A stretch of DNA of 64,000 nt from Bradyrhizobium sp. CCH5-F6 (lineage in GTDB: Bacteria > Pseudomonadota > Alphaproteobacteria > Rhizobiales > Xanthobacteraceae), in contig NZ_LSIC01000124.1 of assembly GCF_001556045.1 (NCBI RefSeq), forward strand, positions 62,001 to 126,000. Direction: 5' to 3'. This document shows, piece by piece, positions 35,102-43,803 of the stretch. The position numbers and the translations under genes were made by a program. The notes beneath the pieces are model-generated. The model was not told where the DNA came from, did no database searches, and saw only the letters and a list, made by a program, of their open reading frames with translations. Numbering within the stretch: position 1 is the stretch's first letter; each line of letters starts with the position of its first letter.

Positions 35102-35794
35102 ATGTTCGGCAATCTCGATTTCGATGTCATCCGCCGCGCACTGCCCTATCTGTTCCTCGAGGGCATGACCTTCACGTTGACGCTGACGGGGCTCGCGGCC
35201 TTTGGCGGTCTCGTCTTCGGCACGGCACTCGCGCTGATGCGGCTCTCCGGCTTCAAGGTCCTCGGCCGCATCGCCGGAATCTATGTCGACTTCATGCGCT
35301 CGCTGCCGCTGGTGCTGGTCATCTTCTGGTTCTACTTCCTGGTGCCCTATATCGGGCAGTGGGTGACCGGGGCCGCGCGGCCGATCAGCGTCGGCGCCTT
35401 CGCCTCCTCGCTCATCACCTTCATCATGTTCGAGGCCGCGTATTTCTCCGAGATCATGCGTGCCGGCATCCAGTCGATCTCGCGCGGACAGCCGGCTGCT
35501 GCCAGCGCGCTGGGGCTGACCTACGCGCAGTCCATGCGCTACGTCGTGCTGCCGCAGGCTTTCCGCAACATGCTTCCGGTCCTGATCACGCAGACCATCG
35601 TGCTGTTCCAGGACACCTCGCTGGTCTACGTGCTGTCGATCACCGACTTCCTGGGAGCGGCCAGCAAGGTGGCGCAGCGCGACGGGCGCCTGGTCGAAAT
35701 GTACCTGTTCGCAGCAGTCGTCTACTTCACCATCTCCTGTATCGCGTCCTATGGCGTCCGCCGCCTCCAGGCGCGCATCGCCATCATTCGCTAG
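35102..35794 (+). CDS. Amino acid ABC transporter permease, GltK-like
   Basis: A 230-residue permease, partner of the GltJ-like protein. It has the HisM-type start (LPYLFLEGMTFTLTLTG), the DFMRSLPLVLVIFWFYFLVP pore segment and the EAA loop SRGQPAAASALGLTYAQSMRYV. The ATPase gene follows on the same strand, but the 189-base gap holds a palindromic repeat instead of the tight spacing seen between the two permeases. Confidence 0.92.
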   Translation: MFGNLDFDVIRRALPYLFLEGMTFTLTLTGLAAFGGLVFGTALALMRLSGFKVLGRIAGIYVDFMRSLPLVLVIFWFYFLVPYIGQWVTGAARPISVGAFASSLITFIMFEAAYFSEIMRAGIQSISRGQPAAASALGLTYAQSMRYVVLPQAFRNMLPVLITQTIVLFQDTSLVYVLSITDFLGAASKVAQRDGRLVEMYLFAAVVYFTISCIASYGVRRLQARIAIIR

Positions 35795-35833
35795 GTGGAA
35801 TGTGGGTTTGACTTATCACCATGCGGTGCCCTT

Positions 35834-35954
35834 CACCTCTCCCATCGGGAGAGGTCGGATCGCGTCAGCGATCCGGGTGAGGGGCTTCGCGCCGAAGATT
35901 GACCTGAACCCCTCACCCGGCGCTTCGCGCCGACCTCTCCCGGTGGGAGAGGTG
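35834..35954. repeat. Palindromic intergenic repeat, CCTCTCCC family, copy 2
   Basis: CCTCTCCC-ATC-GGGAGAGG at 35836-35854 and CCTCTCCC-GGT-GGGAGAGG at about 35934-35952 flank GTGAGGGGCTTCGCGCCG and its complement CGGCGCTTCGCGCCGACC. It is inserted within an operon, between gltK-like and gltL-like genes, where it could change the relative level of the ATPase message. Confidence 0.8.
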
Positions 35955-35983
35955 AACCGAGTCTGCCGCAGGGCTTGAGAGAC

Positions 35984-36715
35984 ATGATCGAAATCAGCCA
36001 CGTCAACAAATGGTACAGCCCGAGCTTCCAGGTGCTGACCGACTGCACCACCAGCGTCACCAAGGGCGAGGTGGTCGTGGTCTGCGGCCCCTCCGGCTCG
36101 GGCAAGTCGACGCTGATCAAATGCGTCAACGCGCTGGAGCCGTTCCAGAGCGGCGACATCCTGGTCGACGGGACCAAGGTCAACGATCCCAAGACCAATC
36201 TGCCGAAGCTGCGTTCGCGCGTCGGCATGGTGTTCCAGCACTTCGAGCTGTTTCCGCATCTCAAGATCATCGACAATCTCTGCCTCGCGCAGGAGAAGGT
36301 GCTGGGCCGCTCGCGCGACAAGGCGCAGACCAAGGGCATGCAACTGCTGGAGCGCGTCGGCCTCAAGGAACAGGCGCAGAAGTTTCCCGCGAACCTGTCC
36401 GGCGGCCAGCAGCAGCGCGTCGCTATCGCTCGCGCGCTCGCGATGGATCCGATCGTGATGCTGTTCGACGAGCCGACCTCGGCGCTCGATCCCGAGATGG
36501 TCAGCGAGGTGCTCGACGTCATGGTCGATCTCGCCCGCGAAGGCATGACCATGATGGTCGTGACCCACGAGATGGGCTTCGCCCGCAAGGTCGCCAACCG
36601 CGTCATCTTCATGGACCGCGGCGAGATCGTCGAGGACGCGGCGAAGGACGATTTCTTCGGCAAGCCGCGTAGCGACCGCGCGCAGAAGTTCTTGTCGAAG
36701 ATTCTGTCGCACTGA
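35984..36715 (+). CDS. Amino acid ABC transporter ATP-binding protein, GltL-like
   Basis: A 243-residue ATPase of the polar amino acid class: Walker [11 protein letters not shown]-loop [13 protein letters not shown], signature [19 protein letters not shown], Walker [17 protein letters not shown] and VTHEMGFAR. It powers the GltIJK-like importer encoded upstream. ATG 35984 gives the usual [11 protein letters not shown] start; an in-frame TTG three codons earlier is less likely. A palindromic repeat follows the stop. Confidence 0.94.
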   Translation: MIEISHVNKWYSPSFQVLTDCTTSVTKGEVVVVCGPSGSGKSTLIKCVNALEPFQSGDILVDGTKVNDPKTNLPKLRSRVGMVFQHFELFPHLKIIDNLCLAQEKVLGRSRDKAQTKGMQLLERVGLKEQAQKFPANLSGGQQQRVAIARALAMDPIVMLFDEPTSALDPEMVSEVLDVMVDLAREGMTMMVVTHEMGFARKVANRVIFMDRGEIVEDAAKDDFFGKPRSDRAQKFLSKILSH

Positions 36716-36721
36716 CCGGTC

Positions 36722-36823
36722 GTCATCCCGGGGCGCGCGTAGCGCGAGCCCGGGATCCATCAGGCCGCGTGCGCGGGGCGAAATGGATTCCGGGCTCGTC
36801 GCTTCGCGCCGCCCCAGAATGAC
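36722..36823. repeat. Palindromic intergenic repeat, GTCATTCCGGGGCG family, copy 2
   Basis: GTCATCCCGGGGCGCG on the left mirrors GCCCCAGAATGAC on the right, and AGCCCGGGATCCAT mirrors ATGGATTCCGGGCT inside. Same design as 27665-27769, with several base changes. It directly follows the stop of the ATPase gene. Confidence 0.8.
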
Positions 36824-36895
36824 GGAACGAGGGGTGCTCGGCGCCCCCGATTCGCGTATAACCGGCCAATTCCCTTCCTCCCCAGGAGACCTGCC

Positions 36896-37756
36896 TTGGA
36901 CTCGATCGCCTACGTCAACGGCTCATTCGTCCCGCTTTCGGAAGCCAAAATCTCGGTGCTCGATCGCGGCTTCCTGTTCGCCGATGGCATTTACGAGGTC
37001 TCGGCCGTGCTGGACGGCAAGCTGGTTGACAATGCTTCGCATCTGGCCCGGCTGGAGCGTTCCGTCGGCGAGATCAAGCTGAAGCTCCCGGAGACGATCG
37101 AGCGCATCACCGAGCTCCAGAAGGAGTTGATCGCGCGCAACAAGCTCGAGAACGGTCTCGTCTACCTCCAGGTCACGCGCGGTGCCGACAAGGGGCGCGA
37201 CTTCCCGTTCCCAAAGGGCGACGTCAAGTCGAGCCTGGTGATGTTCACCTCGGAGAAAGACATCATCAACGCGGCGGCGGCGAAGACCGGCATCAACGTC
37301 ATCACGGTGCCCGACATCCGCTGGGAGCGCCGCGACATCAAGAGCGTGGCGCTGCTGGCGCAGGTACTGGCGAAGCAGGCCGCAGCCGAAGCCGGCGCCG
37401 GCGAAGCCTGGATGCTGCAAGACGGCTACGTCACCGAGGGCGGCTCGTCGTCGGCGTTCATCCTCACCAAGGACGACGTCATCGTCACCCGCAAGAATTC
37501 CAACGCGATTCTGCCCGGCTGCACCCGCAAGGCGGTGATCGCGCTTGCCGAGGAGCGCCAGCTCCGCGTCGAGGAGCGGTCCTTTACGGTCGCCGAAGCG
37601 CTTGCTGCCAAGGAGGCGTTCATCACCAGCGCGTCCTCGTTCGTGCAGCCGGTGGTCGCCATCGACGGCAAGACCGTCGGCGACGGCAAGCCGGGTCCGA
37701 TCGCAACGCGCCTTCGCGAGATCTACGTGGAGTTCGCCAAGGCGACGGCCGTTTAA
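36896..37756 (+). CDS. D-amino acid aminotransferase
   Basis: A 286-residue fold-type IV PLP enzyme. It shows YVNGSFVPLSEAKISVLDRGFLFADGIYE in the N-terminal domain (split here by family position: the DRGF-x-FADG-x-YE element binds PLP phosphate and substrate), catalytic K149 in RRDIKSVALL, and E181 in VTEGGSSSAF that contacts the pyridine nitrogen. This matches D-alanine aminotransferases, which interconvert D-amino acids and 2-oxo acids. Start is a TTG at 36896 behind AGGAG at 36884-36888. It follows the importer genes, so it may deaminate imported D-amino acids or supply D-Glu/D-Ala for the wall. Confidence 0.92.
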   Translation: MDSIAYVNGSFVPLSEAKISVLDRGFLFADGIYEVSAVLDGKLVDNASHLARLERSVGEIKLKLPETIERITELQKELIARNKLENGLVYLQVTRGADKGRDFPFPKGDVKSSLVMFTSEKDIINAAAAKTGINVITVPDIRWERRDIKSVALLAQVLAKQAAAEAGAGEAWMLQDGYVTEGGSSSAFILTKDDVIVTRKNSNAILPGCTRKAVIALAEERQLRVEERSFTVAEALAAKEAFITSASSFVQPVVAIDGKTVGDGKPGPIATRLREIYVEFAKATAV

Positions 37757-37812
37757 GTCGAACGCTCCGCGAAAGGCGAGTCGCAGGCAGGGAATCACCA
37801 AAGTCAGGTGTC

Positions 37813-37833
37813 ATCGCCGGATTGACCGGCGAT
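37813..37833. terminator. Hairpin between convergent aminotransferase and amidase genes
   Basis: ATCGCCGG (37813-37820) pairs with CCGGCGAT (37826-37833) around ATTGA. A second GC-rich stem follows at about 37840-37870. No T run, so a bidirectional Rho-type or structural end is likelier than intrinsic termination. Confidence 0.5.
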
Positions 37834-37923
37834 CGTGGACACCGGCGGCGACCGGCCCGGTGATCTCGGTATGGGACAGGTTCAATATCGCCTGACGCGC
37901 GGGCGCGTCTGATCAACCCCTAC

Positions 37924-39348
37924 TCATGATCGGCGCGGCGGCGGCAATCGTCCGAATAGGGTCTCCAGCGCCATTCCAATGGCAAGCAGGCGACGGTCGC
38001 TTCCTGCCGGGCCGTCCAGCTCCAGCCCGATCGGCAATTGGCTGGTGCCGCCGAGCGCGACCGGGATCTGAACTCCGGGAATACCGGCATTGCTACCGGG
38101 ATCGGTGTTCTGGATGAAGAGGGCGAAGTTTTCGAGGCTGCTGGAGTCGGCATTGGAGGCAATCGCGACGCGCGGCGTTGTCGGGAAGGCGATGGCGTCG
38201 AGTTTGTTGCCGGAAAACGTGTCGCTGTACAGCGCTTGAAGTGCAGGGCGCGCGATCTCGATCGCGGCATCGTATATCGGCTTGGCGTCAATCAGCGTGT
38301 CGTCGGGGCCCGGCAGCTTGCGCGGGATGACGAGGCCATCATAGGTGCCCTTCACGTCGGGGCTCGAGATTTCCTTCGCCAGCGCTTCGATGCTGAGGCC
38401 GGTGCCGGTGTGCTTCAGATACGCGATCATGTCGTCATAGGCTTCATACATTGCGACCGGGAAGCCGACCTGACCGTTGAGCCCGGCCAGTTGAGGCATC
38501 TCGATCTCGACGATCGTGATGCGCTGAGCCTTCATCTTCGCAATTGCCGCGTGGAAGGCGACCTCGGTGTCGGCATCGAGATTGGTCAGCATCGACTTGA
38601 CGATGCCGATCCGGACCTGCGTCAAATCGGCCGGCGCAATCTCGTCTCCACCGGCGATGACGCGGTCGAGCAGCGCGACGTCGGCCATCGTCGCGGCCAT
38701 CGGGCCCGCGGTGTCTCGGGTATGCGAGATCGGGGCGATCCCTGCTTGCGGATAGCGTCCGACGGTCGGCCGCAGCGAGGCGCATCCGTTCAGCGCAGCG
38801 GGCACACGCACCGATCCTCCCGTGTCGGTGCCGAGCCCGCCCGCGACGATCCGTGCGCCGATCGCGGCACCCATCCCGGACGAGGAGCCGCCGGCGATCC
38901 GCGCGCGGTCATAGGCGTTGCGCACGCCGAACTCGGTGCCGGTCTTGAACGCGGTGTTGTAGCCGGAAATGCCGAAGGCCAGTTCGTGCATGCTGGTCTT
39001 GCCGATGATGACCGCTCCGGCGGCACGCAGCTTTGCCACGACGGGCGCATCGGCTTTCGGAATGTAGTCCTTCAGCGCCGAGGTGCCGGCGCTACAGGGC
39101 AGCCCGGCCACCTCGATATTGTCCTTGATCGCGATAGGCACGCCGCCGAGCGGCTTGCTGCTGTCGCTCCTTGCGTCGAACGCCGCGGCGGCCTCCAGGG
39201 CACCGGCCTCGTCCAGCGTGATGAAGGCATTGAGATCGGCATTGGCGTTGGCACGGGCGAGCGCTTCCGTCGTGAGCGCGCTGCTCGTGATCTTCCCGGC
39301 GCGGAGGTCGGCCGTGGCCTGGGTCAAGGTCAACTGGTCGTAATTCAT
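37924..39348 (-). CDS. Amidase-signature enzyme, indoleacetamide/mandelamide hydrolase type
   Basis: A 474-residue amidase. The Ser-cisSer-Lys triad is visible: K75 in GVPIAIKDNIEV, the cis-Ser in AGGSSSGMGAA (153-158) and nucleophile S179 in GTDTGGSVRVPAA. The blocks DLNAFITLDE, ADAPVVAKLRAAGAVIIGKT and LRPTVGRYP followed by ISHTRDTAGPM are those of the group annotated as indoleacetamide hydrolase and shared with mandelamide hydrolase. It releases ammonia from an aryl-acetamide. It lies downstream of, and on the same strand as, the indolepyruvate oxidoreductase gene (74-base gap), consistent with aryl-acid metabolism. Confidence 0.88.
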   Translation of the reverse strand: MNYDQLTLTQATADLRAGKITSSALTTEALARANANADLNAFITLDEAGALEAAAAFDARSDSSKPLGGVPIAIKDNIEVAGLPCSAGTSALKDYIPKADAPVVAKLRAAGAVIIGKTSMHELAFGISGYNTAFKTGTEFGVRNAYDRARIAGGSSSGMGAAIGARIVAGGLGTDTGGSVRVPAALNGCASLRPTVGRYPQAGIAPISHTRDTAGPMAATMADVALLDRVIAGGDEIAPADLTQVRIGIVKSMLTNLDADTEVAFHAAIAKMKAQRITIVEIEMPQLAGLNGQVGFPVAMYEAYDDMIAYLKHTGTGLSIEALAKEISSPDVKGTYDGLVIPRKLPGPDDTLIDAKPIYDAAIEIARPALQALYSDTFSGNKLDAIAFPTTPRVAIASNADSSSLENFALFIQNTDPGSNAGIPGVQIPVALGGTSQLPIGLELDGPAGSDRRLLAIGMALETLFGRLPPPRRS

Positions 39349-39422
39349 GATGCGTCACCCGATTGCAGAGGTGCCATCAGGGCGTCCCCCGACACGGAAG
39401 CTGAAGCCTCGCGGGCGCCGCG

Positions 39423-42400
39423 TCAACCGGTGGCGTGCATCTTTGCCGGCGATGGCGTGCCCAGTTCGGTCAACAGCCGCTCGACTTCCGCCGTCACCTT
39501 GCCGATCGCGGCATCCTTCACCGGGCCATAACCGCGGATATCCAAGGGCGCTCTGGCAATCGCGACGAGATCCGGGAGGCGCGCTGCGTCGAAGTCGACG
39601 AGCATCCGGTCGATCAGGCCTTCATACCAGGCGATCAGCTCGCGTTCGGCGCGGCGCTCCGCGCTGTAGCCGAACGGATCGAACGGCGTTCCGCGCAGCC
39701 GCTTCAAGCGCGCGAGTATGCTGAGAGGCATCTGGATCCACCGTCCGAAGGCGCGTTTGCGCGGACGTCCGCGTGCATCGCGACGCGACGGCAGGAACGG
39801 CGGGGCGAGGTGATACTGGATCTTGAAGCCATCCTCGAATTCGCGTTTCAGCTCGTCGAGGAAGCCGCTCTGCATGTGCAGCCGCGCCACCTCGTACTCG
39901 TCCTTGTAGGCCATCAGCTTGAACAGGGTGCGCGCGACGGCCTCGGTCAGCGCCTCGCTGTTCAGGCTCGCTTCGGCATCGCGGACGTCGGTGACGACCC
40001 TCCGGTAGCGCGCCGCATAGGCCGCGTTTTGATAGGCGGTCAGGAAATCCACGCGCCGAGAGATGAGCTGGTCGAGCGTCTCGGCTTCGGGCGCAGACTC
40101 CGTGCTCGGGAGGAAGTCCGGGTCCGCCGCTGCGATCCGGCCCCAGGCGAAGGCCTGCTTGTTGCGTTCGACGGCGACGCCATTGAGCTCGATCGCGCGC
40201 AGCAGCGCCTGCAGCGAGACCGGGACGAGACCGTGTTGCCAGGCAAAGCCCAGCATGATGATGTTGGCATAGACGGCATCGCCGAGCAGCCGTTCTGCCA
40301 GCGCATTCGCGTTGATCGTGTCGAGATTGCCGTCGCCGATGACCTGCCGGATTGCGCGCAGGCGGGCAGGGGAGGCGAGATCGGCGTCGCGGAAGCGGAC
40401 CACGTCGCCGGTCGGCATCTCCGCGGTGTTGACGATTGCGCGCGTGCCCCGGCGATAGGTGCCCGACGCCTTCGGCGAGGAACTGACGACGAGGTCGCAG
40501 CCGATCAGCGCATCGGCCGAGCCCTGGTCGATGCGGACCTGATGCAGTGCTTCTGGGCTCGCGGCGACGCGGATATAGCTCAGCACCGGACCGAACTTCT
40601 GCGCAAAGCCTGTAAAATCCAGCACCGAGACGCCCAAGCGTTGGAGATGAGCGGCCATGCCGACCAGCGCGCCGACCGTGATCACGCCGGTGCCGCCGAC
40701 GCCGGTCACGAGCAGGTCATAGGGGCGCTCGAGCGTTGCGGGCGTGGGCAGGGGCAGCGTAGCGGCGCGGCCGACCGCGTCGACCTGGCTCGCGCTTTTC
40801 TTCCGGCGCGTCGCGCCTTCGACGGTCACGAAGCTCGGACAGAAGCCGTTGAGGCAGGAGAAATCCTTGTTGCAAGCCGAGAGATTGATCTGCCGCTTGC
40901 GGCCGAACGGCGTCTCCTTCGGCTCGACGCTGAGGCAGTTGGATTCGACCGAGCAGTCGCCGCAGCCCTCGCAGACGAGGTCGTTGATGTAGGCGAAACG
41001 CTTGGGATCCGCCATCTGCCCGCGCTTGCGCCGGCGCCGCTTCTCGGTGGCACAGGTCTGCTGATAGATCAGCACTGAGACGCCGGGGATCTCGCGCAGC
41101 TCGCGCTGCACGGCGTCCATCTCTTGGCGCGGATGTATGGTGACGCCGGCCGGCAGGTCGGCGGGCGAGAATTGTGCGGGATCATCCGACACCAGTGCGA
41201 TACGCCCCACACCTTCGGCGCGGACGCTGTGCGCGATGGCATGGACGCTGACGGGCCCGTCGACCGGCTGGCCGCCGGTCATCGCCACCGCATCGTTGAA
41301 CAGGATCTTGTAGGTGATATTGGCCTTGGCGGCGATCGCCTGCCGGATCGCCATCGAGCCGGAGTGGTAGTAGGTGCCTTCACCGAGGTTCTGGAACACA
41401 TGCTTGTGGCCGGTGAATCGCGACGATGCCGCCCAGTTCACGCCTTCGCCGCCCATCTGGATCAGTGAGGAGGTTTCGCGGCCCATCCAGCTCGCCATGA
41501 AATGGCAGCCGATGCCGGCGAGGGCCTTCGATCCCTCCGGTACCTTCGTTGACGTGTTGTGCGGACATCCCGAGCAGAAATAGGGTGTGCGCGTCGCGCC
41601 CGAGACGTTGATCGTGCGTGCGGCCTCCGGCATCAAGGCGGCCGCGCGTGCTGCGAGATTGAGCCCAGGGAACATCGGGTCGAGCCGGCGCGCGAGCACG
41701 CCGGCGAGCGCGCGCGGCGACAATTCGCCGATCCAGGAGATCAGCCTTGCCCCTTGCTCGTCGTGCTTGCCGACCATGCGCTCCGGCTTGCTGCCGGGAT
41801 AGTCGTAAAAATATTCCTTGAACTGGCTCTCGATGATGCCGCGCTTCTCCTCGACCACGAGGATCTCGCGCTTGCCCTTCACGAAGTCCATGGCGTCGTG
41901 CAGCGCCAGCGGCCAGACCATGCCGACCTTGTAGACGTCGATCCCGATGCTGCGGCAGGCTGCTTCATCCAGGCCCATCAGCCGCAGAGCTTCCATCAGG
42001 TCGAGATGCGCCTTGCCCGTGGTGACGATGCCGTAGGTCGCGTTCTGAATGTCGTAGATGTGCCTGTCGATCGGATTGGCCTTCGCAAAGGCGTAGACCG
42101 CGTGCTTCTTCGCCTCCAGCCGCTCCTCGATCTGCGGGCCCGGCAAGTCGGGCCAGCGATAGTGCAGGCCACCCGGCGGCGGCGTGAAGTCGGGCGCGCG
42201 GAAGCCGCGATCCGGGCACAGCGCGACGGATGCGGCCGATTCCACGATCTCCGAAATCGCCTTGAATCCGACCCACATGCCGGAGAAGCGGCTCAGCGCG
42301 TAGCCATATTCGCCGAACGCGAGATATTCGCTCACGCTTGCGGGGTGCAACGTCGGCATGAACCAGCTCATGAAGGCGACGTCCGACTGGTGCGGCATCG

Positions 42401-42872
42401 AGGACGAGACGCAGCCATGGTCGTCGCCGGCGACCACCAGCACGCCGCCATGCGGCGAGGAGCCATAGGCGTTGCCGTGCTTGAGCGCATCGCCGGAGCG
42501 ATCGACGCCGGGTCCCTTGCCGTACCAGAGCCCGAACACGCCATCGACCTCGCGATCGGCCTGCGTCTCCACCTGCTGCGAGCCGAGCACCGCGGTGGCG
42601 GCAAGGTCCTCGTTGACCGCGGGGAGGAATTCGATGCGGTCCCGCTTCAGCCGCTCCTGGATGCGCCACAGCTCGAGATCGACGCCGCCGAGCGGTGAGC
42701 CGCGATAGCCCGAGATGAAGCCCGCGGTGTTGAGGCCGCGGGAGCGGTCGCGCCTGACCTGGTCGAGCGCGATGCGGACGATGGCCTGTGTGCCCGTGAG
42801 GAAGACGCGCCCCTCCGCGCGGTCATAGCGGTCTGAGAGCTCGTAGGCGTCGAGTGATGGAATGGCGTCCAT
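39423..42872 (-). CDS. Indolepyruvate ferredoxin oxidoreductase, single-chain type
   Basis: A 1149-residue fusion that oxidatively decarboxylates aryl pyruvates to aryl-acetyl-CoA. The N-terminal part (YELSDRYDRAEGRVFLTGTQ, FISGYRGSPLGGVDLELW, PAVNEDLAATAVLGSQQ) is the ThDP pyrimidine side, followed by a ThDP-binding half (FCSGCPHNTS, GIGCHFMASWMG, GEGTYYHSGSMAIRQA). A cysteine-rich block near residues 640-700 (CEGCGDC, NCLSVEP, CNKDFSC, GFCPSF) resembles iron-sulfur ligands. The C-terminal part has the POR gamma-like domain (LLVTGVGGTGVITVGALVGM). This is the oxygen-tolerant alphaproteobacterial form. It is divergent from an Lrp regulator. Start at ATG 42872 behind GAGGTCC. Confidence 0.93.
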   Translation of the reverse strand: MDAIPSLDAYELSDRYDRAEGRVFLTGTQAIVRIALDQVRRDRSRGLNTAGFISGYRGSPLGGVDLELWRIQERLKRDRIEFLPAVNEDLAATAVLGSQQVETQADREVDGVFGLWYGKGPGVDRSGDALKHGNAYGSSPHGGVLVVAGDDHGCVSSSMPHQSDVAFMSWFMPTLHPASVSEYLAFGEYGYALSRFSGMWVGFKAISEIVESAASVALCPDRGFRAPDFTPPPGGLHYRWPDLPGPQIEERLEAKKHAVYAFAKANPIDRHIYDIQNATYGIVTTGKAHLDLMEALRLMGLDEAACRSIGIDVYKVGMVWPLALHDAMDFVKGKREILVVEEKRGIIESQFKEYFYDYPGSKPERMVGKHDEQGARLISWIGELSPRALAGVLARRLDPMFPGLNLAARAAALMPEAARTINVSGATRTPYFCSGCPHNTSTKVPEGSKALAGIGCHFMASWMGRETSSLIQMGGEGVNWAASSRFTGHKHVFQNLGEGTYYHSGSMAIRQAIAAKANITYKILFNDAVAMTGGQPVDGPVSVHAIAHSVRAEGVGRIALVSDDPAQFSPADLPAGVTIHPRQEMDAVQRELREIPGVSVLIYQQTCATEKRRRRKRGQMADPKRFAYINDLVCEGCGDCSVESNCLSVEPKETPFGRKRQINLSACNKDFSCLNGFCPSFVTVEGATRRKKSASQVDAVGRAATLPLPTPATLERPYDLLVTGVGGTGVITVGALVGMAAHLQRLGVSVLDFTGFAQKFGPVLSYIRVAASPEALHQVRIDQGSADALIGCDLVVSSSPKASGTYRRGTRAIVNTAEMPTGDVVRFRDADLASPARLRAIRQVIGDGNLDTINANALAERLLGDAVYANIIMLGFAWQHGLVPVSLQALLRAIELNGVAVERNKQAFAWGRIAAADPDFLPSTESAPEAETLDQLISRRVDFLTAYQNAAYAARYRRVVTDVRDAEASLNSEALTEAVARTLFKLMAYKDEYEVARLHMQSGFLDELKREFEDGFKIQYHLAPPFLPSRRDARGRPRKRAFGRWIQMPLSILARLKRLRGTPFDPFGYSAERRAERELIAWYEGLIDRMLVDFDAARLPDLVAIARAPLDIRGYGPVKDAAIGKVTAEVERLLTELGTPSPAKMHATG

Positions 42873-42898
42873 GGCGGACCTCGCAGGGCACTCTGCCC

Positions 42899-42960
42899 AT
42901 GGGCGAAGGTTAAGCCCGGGCGGCTGGTAGGTCTTACCTATTCGTTCTATCTTCGCCCAT
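42899..42960. promoter_or_regulatory. Nested inverted repeats in the oxidoreductase-lrp space
   Basis: ATGGGCGAAG (42899-42908) and CTTCGCCCAT (42951-42960) are perfect reverse complements. Between them lies a second palindrome TAGGT-CTT-ACCTA (42928-42940). GGTAG occurs at 42926, 42966 and 42996, that is at 40- and 30-base steps. The 152-base region holds both divergent promoters, so these are candidate sites for the adjacent Lrp-family protein. Confidence 0.55.
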
Positions 42961-43024
42961 AATTCGGTAGGATTTTTTGATTCTTGGGCAGTTTTGGTAG
43001 AGTCTATCGAATTGAGGTGCATTC

Positions 43025-43480
43025 ATGATCGAAGAGCAGGACGCGCGGATTCTCGCCCACCTCCAGAAGGACGGTCGCGCCACCAACCAGCAGCTCGCGG
43101 ACGAGGTTGGCATGTCCACCTCGGCCTGCTGGCGTCGGGTGCGCGCACTGGAGGAAGCCGGCATCATCCAGGGCTATGCGGCGCTGGTTGCGCGCGAGCA
43201 GGCGGGCTTTGCGATGTCGGCCATTCTCCACGTCTCGCTGGAGCGGCACGACGCCAAGTTCGTCGACGAGTTCGTGGCGCGCGTGACGAAACGGCGCGAA
43301 GTGCTGGAGTGTTTCGCGACCACGGGCGATGCCGACTATCACCTGCGCGTCGTCGTGCAGGACATGCCCGCCTACAACCGCTTCCTCGACGAGTTCATGT
43401 TCCGCATTCCCGGCATCCGCTACGTCCGCAGCAATGTGGTGCTGAAGGAGATCAAGGCGGGTGTGGCGCTGCCGTTTTGA
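43025..43480 (+). CDS. Lrp/AsnC-family regulator
   Basis: A 151-residue regulator with an N-terminal helix-turn-helix (DARILAHLQKDGRATNQQLA, VGMSTSACWRRVRALEEAGII) and an AsnC/RAM ligand domain (GDADYHLRVVVQDMPAYNRF, FRIPGIRYVRSNVVLKEIK). It is divergent from the indolepyruvate oxidoreductase gene, a common arrangement for Lrp proteins that activate the amino acid catabolic gene in response to its substrate; aromatic amino acids or pyruvates are plausible ligands. ATG at 43025 is within GAGGTGCATTC. Confidence 0.92.
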   Translation: MIEEQDARILAHLQKDGRATNQQLADEVGMSTSACWRRVRALEEAGIIQGYAALVAREQAGFAMSAILHVSLERHDAKFVDEFVARVTKRREVLECFATTGDADYHLRVVVQDMPAYNRFLDEFMFRIPGIRYVRSNVVLKEIKAGVALPF

Positions 43481-43803
43481 TGTTGCCGCCATCGCGCGGC
43501 ACAAACCGGCGCCGTCAGGTTGCAGGGGAGCAACTGGTCGGGATCGCGCCGGCCTTGCCGGCCTCTCAAGCTTTGCTGCGAATATCAATCTTCCGTAAAC
43601 CAATACGGGGCCGGAAATTCGTGAAGGGAGCGGCCTTGGCTCGAGTTTGGCCGTGCGGCGGTATTATAGACAATTTGGCGTCCCACATTCGCAGCTCGTT
43701 CACTTTGATGGACGGTTTGCAGCGCGCAATAACGACCACTTAGGCGGTCGCCTCCCATAAAGTTACCCGGGAGAAATAGGCAGAATGCCCGGGAGCTGAG
43801 ATC
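43481..43803. promoter_or_regulatory. Leader region with self-complementary repeat around the RBS
   Basis: No gene was recognised in these 323 bases. CCCGGGAG occurs at 43766-43773 and again at 43788-43795. The CCCGGG part is self-complementary, so the two copies can pair; the second contains the GGGAG ribosome binding site for the GTG at 43804. This could limit translation of the c-di-GMP enzyme. A -10-like TATTATAG lies near 43662-43670. Confidence 0.45.

Noticed and set aside
39435..41078. A 547-codon open frame antisense to the indolepyruvate oxidoreductase gene
   Set aside because: Low-complexity Arg/Asp/Ala translation; the sense strand has well-conserved motifs throughout.
39423..42872. 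Reading the oxidoreductase as separate IorA and IorB genes
   Set aside because: One uninterrupted frame covers both functional halves, as in the known single-chain alphaproteobacterial form.
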